DNA of 64,000 bases from contig NZ_CP034661.1 of the NCBI RefSeq assembly GCF_003971235.1, forward strand, positions 2,294,001 to 2,358,000. Direction: 5' to 3'. Below, one piece after another: positions 25,207 through 34,400 of the stretch. The translations under genes were made by a program, and so were the position numbers. Origin of the DNA: Chryseobacterium aureum (GTDB lineage: Bacteria > Bacteroidota > Bacteroidia > Flavobacteriales > Weeksellaceae). The notes below the pieces were generated by a model that searched no databases, was not told the origin of the DNA, and worked only from the letters and a program-made list of their open reading frames with translations. How positions within the stretch are numbered: the stretch's first letter is position 1; each line of letters opens with the position of its first letter.

Positions 25207-26445
25207 CTAAATTCCTCTGGACAAATTCTGCTCTCTTACATTGCCTTTCTCAAGCTTATTCTCATTATCCATCCCTTGCAGAGGTTTATTGGTGTTAATC
25301 CGGTTCATGTCACTATCATATAGATTCAGATTTTTATACTGGGGATTCAGAACGGCTTTTCCTTCGATCACCTGATCATCAAGTTCAAATTTTACCTTGA
25401 CGACATTTCCTTTTTCCAATGACTTTATAGTCCCGGCTTTGTACTCCGGCTTGTCAAAAACCAAGTTGGATTTTTCCACAATTTCAGCGGCATTGATTCC
25501 ATAATTTTTGTAGAAAGTCTGGAAATTATAATTGCCATGCTGATTTTTTGCTTCTTCAAAATTCAGCTTTACAAAAGCAGGCTCTCTTTCATTCGATTTT
25601 GGATTAACAAATTCAATTTTTACAGCACGTCCTTCTAAAAGATTTAAAGCTTCTTTAGCTGTAAAGGATGCCTCCTTTGACACTCGGAAATTTTGAACAA
25701 GAGATTCTCCTTCACTATTGGTTAAACTTGCTTCGTATGAGTTTAGAAAAATTCCACCTTTTTCGGTTTTGTTGTAATTTAAAGTATAATCAATCTTATT
25801 TCCTGGTAAAGCCTTCTGAGAAGTAGCTTTAATATCAAACTTCTGATTTTGTGAATCAATTCCTTTCTCCAACTCTTCGTGGAGAATCTTATCCTCTCCA
25901 AAACCAAGGTACTTTAGCTGTGTTTTTAAATATTCGGTTTGATCAAATTCCTTTTGTGTTGCCATAATCTCTGGGGTTTGTAAGTTAATATCATCTTTGC
26001 CTTTATCCGAAGCATTTTCACCTGATTGTAGAATATTTTCAGGGAATATATTTTGATAAAGCATAATCTGCTCATATTGATCAATCGGTCTTAGATTAAT
26101 CGGTAACGCATCAAGGCCATAATCAAATGTATATCCTATTTGTTCTACATCTCTTTGAAATTCTTCACATTGACCATAGGATGACTCGCCATAATCAATG
26201 TTGTTGTAGTAATTAATCAGTTTCCTTAGCTCATCATTGAGAAGGTGCTCGTTATCAAACAAATCAATCTTGTGATAAAATAAATTTTGAATTTCTTCAT
26301 TTGGAAAAATGAGGTTTTCAGTATTTTTTTGTACTTTTTGAAGGATATTCTTTAACTCATTTTCTTCAATAGCGTTAATAGCATCTAAATCTGATTGATT
26401 ATCTTGATTACTATTTTGGTCTAATCTCGATAATTCGTTTTCCAT
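25207..26445 (-). CDS. Conjugative-element accessory protein (DUF3945-like)
   Basis: A 412-residue acidic protein starting at MENELSRLDQ (26445). The middle (residues ~190-340) has blocks like GNKIDYTLNYNKTEKGGIFL and ALNLLEGRAVKIEFVN, and the C-terminal part has GNVVKVKFELDDQVIEGKAVLNPQYKNLNLYD in two pieces. These resemble the DUF3945/DUF4099-type proteins that accompany tra regions in Bacteroidota. No enzyme motif is present. It is the first gene of the minus-strand group leading into the lipoprotein and helicase. Function unknown. Confidence 0.6.
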   Translation of the reverse strand: MENELSRLDQNSNQDNQSDLDAINAIEENELKNILQKVQKNTENLIFPNEEIQNLFYHKIDLFDNEHLLNDELRKLINYYNNIDYGESSYGQCEEFQRDVEQIGYTFDYGLDALPINLRPIDQYEQIMLYQNIFPENILQSGENASDKGKDDINLQTPEIMATQKEFDQTEYLKTQLKYLGFGEDKILHEELEKGIDSQNQKFDIKATSQKALPGNKIDYTLNYNKTEKGGIFLNSYEASLTNSEGESLVQNFRVSKEASFTAKEALNLLEGRAVKIEFVNPKSNEREPAFVKLNFEEAKNQHGNYNFQTFYKNYGINAAEIVEKSNLVFDKPEYKAGTIKSLEKGNVVKVKFELDDQVIEGKAVLNPQYKNLNLYDSDMNRINTNKPLQGMDNENKLEKGNVREQNLSRGI

Positions 26446-26720
26446 TTGGATTTTATTTTGAATTAAGCACAAATTTGCCCAATACAAGTGACTAAACCTA
26501 CTCTATCAATTCGCTGAATATTATATAATACTAAATAGGACTAAAAACTACTGTGAATTGAACTATAACTTATCTAAGAATTATGGCATTTTAGTAATTA
26601 CCCAACTTCATTAGATCCACGAAATATCAGTCTGTTATAGTTGATGACGCAAAATTCAATCTGTAAGAACAAAAAATATAAATTATCTTGTTTGTTCTAG
26701 AATATATACCCTTCTTTTTT
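26446..26720. other. Divergent intergenic region, no gene seen
   Basis: This A/T-rich stretch separates the minus-strand accessory gene (start 26445) from the plus-strand deaminase. No reading frame or hairpin stands out. It presumably carries the promoter of the accessory-helicase operon, but no clear -33/-7 pair was found on the minus strand. Confidence 0.5.
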
Positions 26721-26749
26721 TTTGCGAATCAGGAAATTTTATACCTTTA
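26721..26749 (+). promoter_or_regulatory. Promoter of the deaminase gene
   Basis: TTTG (26721-26724) and TACCTTTA (26742-26749) are 17 bases apart and fit the Bacteroidota consensus TTTG / TAnnTTTG with one mismatch. The ATG follows at 26790. Confidence 0.5.
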
Positions 26750-26789
26750 ACAAGTTACATTTTAACGCTATAACCTTAAAAACTAAAAA

Positions 26790-27788
26790 ATGAAAACAGA
26801 GAATCCAAACTTGAAATTCTACCTTGATAAAAAGGTAGAGCAATTAATTGTGCCAGAAGACTATAAATTAGAGGAAGGCGCCAAAGAAAGACATCGCCTA
26901 TTTTCACTGTTACTTATGTCAATTACAAAATATTATTGGAATAGTAATAAGAATGGTAAAGATGGAAAATACCCATTTAACCCAGTTAACTATGGAAAAT
27001 TTGAAAATAATGATTATTATGGACATAATATTGCATCACTTGCTGTAGATGCATATGGAGAGGTAATTGATTTCGAATTCAACCACAATAATATTTTTAG
27101 TAGTACTACGGAACATGCAGAGGCGCGAATGGTAAAGAGAGTATTTAGCTTAACTCAAATAAATGATTCCTGGAAAGTATCTTTGGAAAAAAATGAAAAT
27201 GAAAATGAAAATGAAAAAAATAAGCATACTTTCGAAGATGTCGTTTTATATACAACTTTAGAATCTTGCTCACAATGTGCAGGGGTTATGGCATTAGCAA
27301 GAGTCAAGGAAATTGTTTACCTACAAACTGATCCGGGCATGTATCTTATTGGTAATATTTTGAGAAACTTAACAAGAACAATTGAAAATGTCCCTAATAC
27401 GGGAGGTTTAATATCCCCTATGCCTATAACAGGTCTAGAACTAGATTTAACATATTTTGAACAATTAAATACAGCATATAAAATTTTTCAACAAAAAGTC
27501 GAAAAAACACCTTTTTTTGAACCCAATAATCCACAAAACAAGAAAGATTTCTCCCCTTCAATCACATCTTTTTTATGTACAGACCTCGCATATCAAATTT
27601 ATAAAGATGCTTCAAATGAATTTGAGCATCTGACAGAAGAAAGCTTAAAATTTGTAGATTATAAACCGAAAGATAAAAATGGAATTGAGATTATGAATGC
27701 AAAAACCAACAAAAGTGTTTTAGCTGAAGTAAAGGATTTTTATCAATATGCAATAAAGAAAGGTAAAAGAGGGACTCCACATAAATAA
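26790..27788 (+). CDS. Cytidine/deoxycytidylate deaminase-fold protein
   Basis: A 332-residue protein with the zinc deaminase motifs: His109-Ala-Glu111 in TEHAEARM, and Cys160-x2-Cys163 in TLESCSQCAGVM. The usual proline before the first Cys is replaced by Ser. The N-terminal ~85 and C-terminal ~130 residues are extra compared with a ~150-residue deaminase. A low-complexity NENENENEN run at ~136-142 lies between the two motifs, encoded by a tandem AATGAA repeat. It is the only plus-strand gene for 25 kb and has its own promoter, so it looks like an independent cargo gene. Nucleotide-depleting deaminases are known anti-phage proteins, so that is a plausible role. Substrate unknown. Confidence 0.75.
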   Translation: MKTENPNLKFYLDKKVEQLIVPEDYKLEEGAKERHRLFSLLLMSITKYYWNSNKNGKDGKYPFNPVNYGKFENNDYYGHNIASLAVDAYGEVIDFEFNHNNIFSSTTEHAEARMVKRVFSLTQINDSWKVSLEKNENENENEKNKHTFEDVVLYTTLESCSQCAGVMALARVKEIVYLQTDPGMYLIGNILRNLTRTIENVPNTGGLISPMPITGLELDLTYFEQLNTAYKIFQQKVEKTPFFEPNNPQNKKDFSPSITSFLCTDLAYQIYKDASNEFEHLTEESLKFVDYKPKDKNGIEIMNAKTNKSVLAEVKDFYQYAIKKGKRGTPHK

Positions 27789-28090
27789 TATGAGAACGGC
27801 TATTACTAAAAAATTATTGATATATATTTTGTGATGAACTATAAGCTAATTAAGAACAGTAAGACAATAAAATTTTGATTTAATGTATTTGGTTTAAATT
27901 ACTGCAAATTAAATAATTGGTAAAGAATTAAGCTATAAACTTACACTTGTATAAGTTTTAGCTTAATTCTATGATTTTATATAATGTACTATGTAGTTGA
28001 AACGTAAATGTTAAAATTTAGATTAGTAAATTCACATAAAAATATGTCAACTTTTTTAAGGCAAGATAAAGATAAAATTGAAACTAAAAA
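27789..28090. other. Convergent intergenic region, no gene seen
   Basis: This is a gap between the deaminase and the minus-strand 241-aa gene. The string AAGCTATAAACTTACAC...TAAGTTTTAGCTTAA near 27931-27965 contains an imperfect inverted repeat (TTAAGCTATAAACTTA with TAAGTTTTAGCTTAA) that could end both transcripts. Nothing else is visible. Confidence 0.45.
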
Positions 28091-28804
28091 TTATCTTCCT
28101 CTGCCTTTTGATCTATTTACTTCTTCTTCCTTTTCTTCTTCTTTTTGTCGATACGCATCTTCAAACAGATCAGGATCGTTTACTGATAGCTGAACACCAT
28201 TATGATGGTCATTATCAACTTTTGAGGTCGTAGGAGATACAGGCAAAATTGCACTTATTTCCCTATCAACAATATTCAAATCATTTGAAATTTCTTTTGC
28301 TATTTCAGGATAATTGTCCATTTTATCATAAAGGAAATTTTTCAGCTTCTCAAGCTCTGATTTATATTGTGTGATTTCATCCGGATTTTTCCTTTCTACA
28401 ATTATTTGGGTAAGTTCTGCAGCATTTTTGATCAGATCCAGTTCCTTTACAGTACCGGTTTCACGATCATAAACAAATGCCTGCTTCGAAAAGTTAAGTT
28501 GGGCAGAGTTCTTACCTTGAGGGGTTTCATACTGTGCTTTGGTTTCAGAATACTGAATTTTTTCTTTAGTTTTTTCAAGGATCTTTGACAGGCTTTCATC
28601 CCTTTCCAAAAAGATTACTTTAAGCCTGGTATTGTTTTCAATCAATTGAAAAGTGGCTCTTTTTGTGGCGTTATCGGCAACAATGGTATACCCTTGCAGA
28701 AACCTCTGAACATCATCTGCACTGAGTTTTTTGGAAAAGGTAAAATCTTCATTGATGATTCCGTGCTTCTTCAAATCATCGGTAGGTAATGTGTTGTTAT
28801 TCAT
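28091..28804 (-). CDS. Conjugative-element protein of unknown function, 237 aa
   Basis: A soluble, charged protein starting at ATG 28804 (MNNNTLPTDDLKKHGI); an upstream TTG would add four residues. Blocks KLSADDVQRFLQGYTIVAD and KQAFVYDRETGTVKELDL occur, and the C-terminus is Lys/Glu/Arg-rich. This kind of protein accompanies tra regions of flavobacterial elements. No catalytic motif is seen. Its start overlaps the stop of the M23 peptidase gene by 8 bases, so it belongs to the same transcript. Confidence 0.6.
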   Translation of the reverse strand: MNNNTLPTDDLKKHGIINEDFTFSKKLSADDVQRFLQGYTIVADNATKRATFQLIENNTRLKVIFLERDESLSKILEKTKEKIQYSETKAQYETPQGKNSAQLNFSKQAFVYDRETGTVKELDLIKNAAELTQIIVERKNPDEITQYKSELEKLKNFLYDKMDNYPEIAKEISNDLNIVDREISAILPVSPTTSKVDNDHHNGVQLSVNDPDLFEDAYRQKEEEKEEEVNRSKGRGR

Positions 28805-29642
28805 TGTATATAGCAATTAGATTATTTACTTTTATTAAATCATTCAAAAAATGAACGGGATTGATGCTTTGTCCATACTCTTTTACTGAAAAGTGCAAAT
28901 GCGGTCCTGTAGAGTTTCCGGAATTCCCACTTTTGGCAATGATAAATCCAGCTCTTACCAGTTCACCAGTGCGATAATATATTTCAGAAAGATGGAGATA
29001 TGATGTTTCAAAACGGTTAAAGTGTCTTATTTTGATGTAGTTTCCTCCTCCCCTACTATCCCACCCAGTTTCTGAAACAGTTCCGTCCAAAACCGAATAG
29101 ACATTCTCGTACCGGGCAGCCATATCAATTCCGTTATGAAATCTGGTTGTTCCGAAAAGAGGATGTCTCCTTGCTCCATATGATGATGTAACAGATATCT
29201 TACGTTTTAAAGGCATTCTAACCTTCACATCCCCCTCTCTGGACTCATCAATCAAATCATAAATAACAGGCTGTTCTTTGCTGCTTTTATTATTGTTTAA
29301 CATTTTGCTGTGATGGGTTACAACAATTGAATCTTTTGTTTTTCCCCATATTTCTTGCTTGCTTACAGATGCTGCTCTTTGTTTAATCATTATTTTCAGT
29401 GAATCGATTTCATTTTTCAGGTCAGTTTTTGTAGTCCCGCCGAAAATCTTTTTTAAGAACTTTTTCTCTTTCCTCTCTTTTTCTTTTTCGGTGTCTATGC
29501 TTTTAATATTATTTATATCTGTAATCATTCCTGCTTCCTCTTTTTTAGGTAAAGACGGTTTCAATGTATTAAATTGCCCGAAGACAAAACTCCCGAAAGT
29601 CATGCAGGCAGCTGTGATGTATTTCTGTAACACGATATTCAT
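28797..29642 (-). CDS. M23 (LytM) family peptidoglycan peptidase
   Basis: A 281-residue exported protein starting at ATG 29642 with signal MNIVLQKYITAACMTFGSFVFG. A coiled region precedes the C-terminal LytM domain, with zinc ligands in FHNGIDMA and PHLHFSV and the typical GxxxxGNYIKIRH-like text (GGGNYIKIRH). The enzyme should cut peptide cross-bridges, opening the wall for assembly of the mating apparatus. Its place between the coupling protein and accessory genes supports a conjugation role, analogous to lytic transglycosylases of other T4SS. Confidence 0.85.
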   Translation of the reverse strand: MNIVLQKYITAACMTFGSFVFGQFNTLKPSLPKKEEAGMITDINNIKSIDTEKEKERKEKKFLKKIFGGTTKTDLKNEIDSLKIMIKQRAASVSKQEIWGKTKDSIVVTHHSKMLNNNKSSKEQPVIYDLIDESREGDVKVRMPLKRKISVTSSYGARRHPLFGTTRFHNGIDMAARYENVYSVLDGTVSETGWDSRGGGNYIKIRHFNRFETSYLHLSEIYYRTGELVRAGFIIAKSGNSGNSTGPHLHFSVKEYGQSINPVHFLNDLIKVNNLIAIYNE

Positions 29643-29672
29643 TTTTATTTCATTATTTTTAAATTCTTTCAA

Positions 29673-31658
29673 TTATCTGATAAGTTCACTGACAATGAGT
29701 TCTACTTCCTTATTGATTTTTCGGAAATTGGTCATCAGAACTTCTTCCTTGCGGTTTTTCCCCACTTTGTCTATAAAAGAATAATAAACCGGCATTTGAA
29801 CATAATTGTTTTCCTCTTCTGTGATCTTTCTTCTGTTGAGATTAATTTTCCCGTTGATGGCTGATGTTTTATATTCATCAGTATCATTTTCTTCGCCCCG
29901 CGCGATCATTCCAGCCATTTCTCCGGTTCTTAAGGCCGCAATTTTTCCTGCAGGAATCATAAAATCCATCTTTTCATTGATGCTTGTTGTTGTTCCCTGC
30001 TGTGATATGGATTGGGAGAACGATTTTTGCTTGATTTTTCCAAATAGCTTTTCAAGCCATTCCAGTGTATTTTTATCGCGCGCGGAGCCGGAAAGAATAT
30101 TTCCCACAATAGAAGAAATTGTATCCGCGACTTCCTTTTTGTAAAACTGACGAAGCTGTGGGAGTTCCTGAAGACCGAGTAAAACAGCAACCCTGTTACT
30201 TCTTGCAGTTGCTACAACATTATCGATCTTATGGATATATATGGTTGGAAACTCATCAGCAATAATTCCTCCCGGCAGATTATGCTTGGAATTGACTAAA
30301 CGTAAGGTTCTGTTCAGCACTGCGGAATATAGTGCTGAATTAATATCCTGTGTTCCAGGGTCGGAAGCGAGAATTATAATGGACGGATTTTTTCGGTCAG
30401 TAATTTTCAACTCAACTTCATCACCCGAAAATACCCAAAAGCTTTCTTTGGTTGCCAGTCGGGAAAGGAAAATCTTGAGCGTACCCACCTGCCCCTCCAG
30501 CTGATCAAATGCCTTGTTATCATAAGCAGTTTTAAAAGGTGATAACAGAGAATACAATTCCTCGTGATGAAAAAGGGTATCAAAAATTTCTTTATAACTC
30601 CTGTTCATAAATGAAAGGATATGAGGTAAATCAGAATATTTCCCATTTTCATGAGTAGCAAAGAAGTAGATGCAGGATGACAGAAAATTAATCGCTGATT
30701 GAGTAAAAAACTGGTCTGAACCTCCTCCGGCACTGGCCCCGCCTTTTTGAAGTGATGATACCATTGCTTCAGCCATCTCCTGGGCCTCTGCCAATGTTTT
30801 CACATATTCTTTCCGAAATGGATTAACTCTCTTTGATTTTTCAACATCATTGAGATTGATCACATGAAAGCTATAATTATATTCCGAATCTTTACTCTTT
30901 TTCAAAAGGTAATGATAGTAGGCAATCTGGCCTAAATCAGGGAATTTAAAATCATAAATACAGAGGCAAAATCCTTTGGCAATCATTTGACGAATGGCTG
31001 GGTTTATAACACCGAATGTTTTTCCACTGCCCGGAGTTCCAATAACCATGGTACCGCGAAACGGATTGATATTGATCCAACCTTCATTGTTTTTTCCGTT
31101 GTACCGGAACAGATATGGGATATTGATACTGGTATCTGTTTCAACCAATTCCGTATTCTGTTCAAAGCTTTCTTCCTCTACATTCCAACGGTCTTTTCCC
31201 ATTTTTTGACGCATATACTTCGAAATCGAATCTGCACCCATTTGCAGAATTACTGCTCCTAAAAATGAAAGAACTGCATAAATAACCTGGTAAAGGTTGA
31301 GTCCTGGAAAAATCTTGGGACGGAGGCTATTTCCGGCTTCATCCTGCCAAATTAGTGATGAAAAAATCATGAGTAGGCCTACAGTTATAGGAATAACAAT
31401 TTCAGTTCCTACATTCAAGTCCTTATTTTTCTTTGCCCTTGTTCCAATGGCAACCAATCCTATCAGGATCAATGTGGCAAATTTGGCATTCAAAGGGGGA
31501 TATATAAAGCTCATTTTTGAGAAATTCATCAGCAAATTGGAAACGACAGGAATGCCGGCATTCAGGTAAAACAATGAAGCGCAATCTAATGCGACCACTG
31601 CATAAACTGCCTTTTGCAGAAATCCATAAATTTTGATCTGGTGCTGTTGCTCTTGCAT
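29673..31658 (-). CDS. mobC: VirD4-type coupling protein (MobC/TraG-type T4CP)
   Basis: A 661-residue type IV coupling ATPase. The first ~150 residues hold about four membrane segments. Walker A GTPGSGKTFG is near residue 210 and Walker B IIADEFP near 465. In the Bacteroidota mobilisation system this protein, usually called MobC, links the relaxase-DNA complex to the secretion channel. It lies 5 bases from the next gene upstream (101-aa protein). Confidence 0.9.
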   Translation of the reverse strand: MQEQQHQIKIYGFLQKAVYAVVALDCASLFYLNAGIPVVSNLLMNFSKMSFIYPPLNAKFATLILIGLVAIGTRAKKNKDLNVGTEIVIPITVGLLMIFSSLIWQDEAGNSLRPKIFPGLNLYQVIYAVLSFLGAVILQMGADSISKYMRQKMGKDRWNVEEESFEQNTELVETDTSINIPYLFRYNGKNNEGWININPFRGTMVIGTPGSGKTFGVINPAIRQMIAKGFCLCIYDFKFPDLGQIAYYHYLLKKSKDSEYNYSFHVINLNDVEKSKRVNPFRKEYVKTLAEAQEMAEAMVSSLQKGGASAGGGSDQFFTQSAINFLSSCIYFFATHENGKYSDLPHILSFMNRSYKEIFDTLFHHEELYSLLSPFKTAYDNKAFDQLEGQVGTLKIFLSRLATKESFWVFSGDEVELKITDRKNPSIIILASDPGTQDINSALYSAVLNRTLRLVNSKHNLPGGIIADEFPTIYIHKIDNVVATARSNRVAVLLGLQELPQLRQFYKKEVADTISSIVGNILSGSARDKNTLEWLEKLFGKIKQKSFSQSISQQGTTTSINEKMDFMIPAGKIAALRTGEMAGMIARGEENDTDEYKTSAINGKINLNRRKITEEENNYVQMPVYYSFIDKVGKNRKEEVLMTNFRKINKEVELIVSELIR

Positions 31659-31662
31659 ACTC

Positions 31663-31968
31663 CTAAAAACTAATTTTCTTCAATTTCAATCTGAGCCTCA
31701 CTATAAAATGTTCCTCATTCTTATAAAATATTTTTGCGTTGGATAAGTTTTCAAAATATTCACGTCCAAACTCCCTGAGAATATTTTTTTGGTATGCTGA
31801 TAATGTTCTCTTACCTATTAAATTTCTAATGGGTTTACTTTCCTCCCGCCTTATCCCTGCTTTCAGTTTCTCCAAAACGTAATGTCCAATATCCTCCATT
31901 CCAAAGAGGATAGCTTCATGTCTCAATTCTTCAGCGCGGGTTTTTGATAATTTTACGGTATATTCCAT
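31663..31968 (-). CDS. Small basic protein between TraN and the coupling protein
   Basis: A 101-residue basic protein beginning MEYTVKLSKTRAEELRHEA, with predicted helices and a lysine-rich C-terminus (LRLKLKKISF). It has no signal peptide or membrane segment. The N-terminal portion could be ribbon-helix-helix-like, hinting at DNA binding, but this is weak. It is tightly packed, 2 bases from traN and 5 from mobC. Confidence 0.55.
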   Translation of the reverse strand: MEYTVKLSKTRAEELRHEAILFGMEDIGHYVLEKLKAGIRREESKPIRNLIGKRTLSAYQKNILREFGREYFENLSNAKIFYKNEEHFIVRLRLKLKKISF

Positions 31969-31969
31969 A

Positions 31970-32839
31970 TTAAAATGTATCAGCTTTAAGAATGTCAGAA
32001 TAGTTGACTTTCATTTCAATGGTCCTCCCTGAGAGCTGCTCTTCAATCAGCCGGATCATCATTACTTTAGAGTTGGGATAGGTGAACTTTTTGAACACAT
32101 AAATGTTTCTGAAATTCTTCCGGAAGTGCTTCTGGGGATTCAGCTGATAAATGGAAGCCATCTCAATGCTTTGATTATTGGTGGCTTTATGGATTTTTTT
32201 ATCCTCTATGGAAAACTTAAGCGCTTCAATATCATAGCTAAGATTTGATTTATTCTTAAAAGTCATATCTAAAAATATATAATCACTGATAACATATACA
32301 TTATTGAGCTGAACGCTAAGTCCCAGGCTTCGCTCTTCGCGGATTGGCTTTTTTTCTGTATTTTTTTGAATGATATTCATAGCAAATTTTCTCAGCTCAA
32401 GATTGGAGAATGCAGTTTTATCAAACTCTATGGGTTGCATTTCCTCAGGTTGTATATGAATATTGGTTATGGTATTGAGATTATCCCGATCTCTGTAAAT
32501 TGCCTTATATTGCGCAATAAATGATTGTCCGACAACGGTTATAACTCCAATCTGATCTCCACTCAAAAAAACACCGGGGGCTCTCTCTTTTTCTTTTAGA
32601 TCTTTATCCGAAAAGTCAGTAATTTTGACCCTGGCAATATTACCGGCTGGTAAATCTCCGGTCAGCTTTTGAGTAGATAAATCCACGTACTGGATAGGTT
32701 CGGGTGAAATAATATGAAGATTAATCCCTTCCGTGATCTCCAATTCAGGTAACTCGGAAATGATCTGTTCTTTAGCAGCGGTTTGTGCCGTTATAAATTG
32801 GGCTGTCAATAACAGCAGGGTGAATACAATTCCTTTCAT
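31970..32839 (-). CDS. traN: TraN, conjugative transposon protein (DUF4138)
   Basis: A 289-residue protein starting at ATG 32839, which gives the signal peptide MKGIVFTLLLLTAQFITAQ; an upstream start at 32869 is possible and overlaps traM. Body text (LHIISPEPIQYVDLSTQKLTGDLP in parts and NIARVKITDF) matches TraN of CTnDOT-type elements, the VirB9-like outer part of the channel. It is followed only by the 101-aa gene and mobC; TraO, TraP and TraQ are not found. Confidence 0.85.
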   Translation of the reverse strand: MKGIVFTLLLLTAQFITAQTAAKEQIISELPELEITEGINLHIISPEPIQYVDLSTQKLTGDLPAGNIARVKITDFSDKDLKEKERAPGVFLSGDQIGVITVVGQSFIAQYKAIYRDRDNLNTITNIHIQPEEMQPIEFDKTAFSNLELRKFAMNIIQKNTEKKPIREERSLGLSVQLNNVYVISDYIFLDMTFKNKSNLSYDIEALKFSIEDKKIHKATNNQSIEMASIYQLNPQKHFRKNFRNIYVFKKFTYPNSKVMMIRLIEEQLSGRTIEMKVNYSDILKADTF

Positions 32840-32843
32840 CTTT

Positions 32844-34055
32844 TTATTTTTTCTGTTGATTTTGTGCATTTTTTAATTGTTTTTCGTCAACCAGCAGTAC
32901 ATAGGAATTGTACTTTAGTTTGGCTTTGTTGGTTTTAATCAGGTTGGCAATCGATTTTGACGTAGAGGTAAACAGTTTGGAGCCGATGCTGGTGAAAAAG
33001 CCCTGACCGCCCATATCCATCTGGGTGCCCTGCACGGAATTACTTCCCATTTCACTTAACATATCCCTGAATACACTTTGGGGAACATATAAACCTTTCA
33101 TTCCGTCAAGATCGTAAATAGAGAGATTGACCGGAAAAATTTCACCTTTGGTATATACTGAAACAATACTGAGATTAACCCTTTGCATTGAAAAGCCAGA
33201 AATCTGACCATACAATACTGATCCTTTATCGAGTTTTCGTCCCCCTACAAAGATGTTTTCCAGCAGACGGAACCGGATTCTGCTTCCCAGCAGTCCCTTA
33301 TTATTTTCATCGATCACAGCCTTGATAAAGCTATTTTCACTCTCCTTGTAAAAAGCATTGAAATCACTGTTAATACCGGATTTACTGACATTAAAAGTGG
33401 AATGGAGAAACTCATCCAGCTTTACTTTATTGGCTTTGAGCTGCTCTTCTGCTGCCAGCTTGCTTTGATACTCAGGATCTCTGGATTTTTCTAAAGAATC
33501 CATCACCAGCATTTGCTGCTTCAGATATTTTACAGGATCCTGCTGTGTGTTTGGAGCAGCGGATCTGGGAGACTCATCTGAATAGTGGCTTTCAGGCCTG
33601 CCATAGGATTTATCATTCAGCATCCTGATAATGTCAGAAGACCTTTTATAGTCCCTGTTCTCGTTTTGCTCATTGGGATTATAATATGATGACGGATTTC
33701 CTTTTCCTGTGTACCTGTTTTGTCTTCCTCCTACTGCTTTCAATGAATCAATTTTTCTTTTCTCGGCCAGTGACAGCTGATCTCCGTAATTCAATAAGCT
33801 GTCTTCTTCTTTATTGAGGCCCTCAAGCATGGTTCTGTTATCCTCTTTTTTGAAAAAGGCATCATAAGCATCACTTTTAGTCATAATCGAATCCTGGGAT
33901 TCACCCAGTGAAAGAGAAAGTTCTTTGGGTTTTTCTTCTACCTTATCATCTTTTACAAACTGAGTCCCTACATAAGTGAAGAGCAGCAAAAAAGGTAATG
34001 CTAAAAGAGGCATGACGTATTTCTTTTGTTTGAAATCTATTTTTTTAATGTCCAT
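32844..34055 (-). CDS. traM: TraM, VirB10-like core protein
   Basis: A 403-residue protein with one N-terminal membrane segment (MPLLALPFLLLFTYVGTQF), a long disordered, Ser/Asn/Pro-rich periplasmic linker (~60-190), and a C-terminal domain with VLYGQISGFSMQRVNLSI and GLYVPQSVFRDML. This is the TraM/VirB10 arrangement spanning inner and outer membranes. It overlaps the TraL-like gene by 11 bases. Confidence 0.88.
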   Translation of the reverse strand: MDIKKIDFKQKKYVMPLLALPFLLLFTYVGTQFVKDDKVEEKPKELSLSLGESQDSIMTKSDAYDAFFKKEDNRTMLEGLNKEEDSLLNYGDQLSLAEKRKIDSLKAVGGRQNRYTGKGNPSSYYNPNEQNENRDYKRSSDIIRMLNDKSYGRPESHYSDESPRSAAPNTQQDPVKYLKQQMLVMDSLEKSRDPEYQSKLAAEEQLKANKVKLDEFLHSTFNVSKSGINSDFNAFYKESENSFIKAVIDENNKGLLGSRIRFRLLENIFVGGRKLDKGSVLYGQISGFSMQRVNLSIVSVYTKGEIFPVNLSIYDLDGMKGLYVPQSVFRDMLSEMGSNSVQGTQMDMGGQGFFTSIGSKLFTSTSKSIANLIKTNKAKLKYNSYVLLVDEKQLKNAQNQQKK

Positions 34056-34398
34056 TTTTTAATTGTTTAAATTGGTTAAACAAATATTCAATTCTCAGGC
34101 TGTCTTCTTTTTGTAAAGCATGGCGGTCTCTTTTTATTTTTAAAGTTTTGAGCTCAGCGACTATTCTTTCCATTTCCTTTTCTCTGTTACCTGCAGTACC
34201 TTGGGAAAAGTGGCTCTTAGAATATAGAACCGGAGGCTTAATTTTAAATGCCATTTCGGGTGGAAAGAAAATTCCCTGTATCATAGACCCGATAAATGAA
34301 ACCGATAAAAAAATCATTGAATACGTAAAAAACTGTTGGGGATTCTTAACAGCCCAGTTCCACCATCTTTGTCCGGTTTGTTGAATTAAAGCAATCAT
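34045..34398 (-). CDS. traL: TraL-like small membrane protein
   Basis: A 117-residue protein with one membrane segment (residues ~20-45, FFTYSMIFLSVSFIGSMIQGI) and a charged helical tail. Its identity rests on position between traK and traM, as in the CTnDOT order, and on size. It starts 3 bases after traK and overlaps traM. Confidence 0.65.
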   Translation of the reverse strand: MIALIQQTGQRWWNWAVKNPQQFFTYSMIFLSVSFIGSMIQGIFFPPEMAFKIKPPVLYSKSHFSQGTAGNREKEMERIVAELKTLKIKRDRHALQKEDSLRIEYLFNQFKQLKNGH

Positions 34399-34400
34399 TA

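Noticed and set aside
27196..27222. AATGAA tandem repeat as a separate repeat element
   Set aside because: It is in frame within the deaminase gene and encodes an Asn/Glu run; treated as part of that gene.
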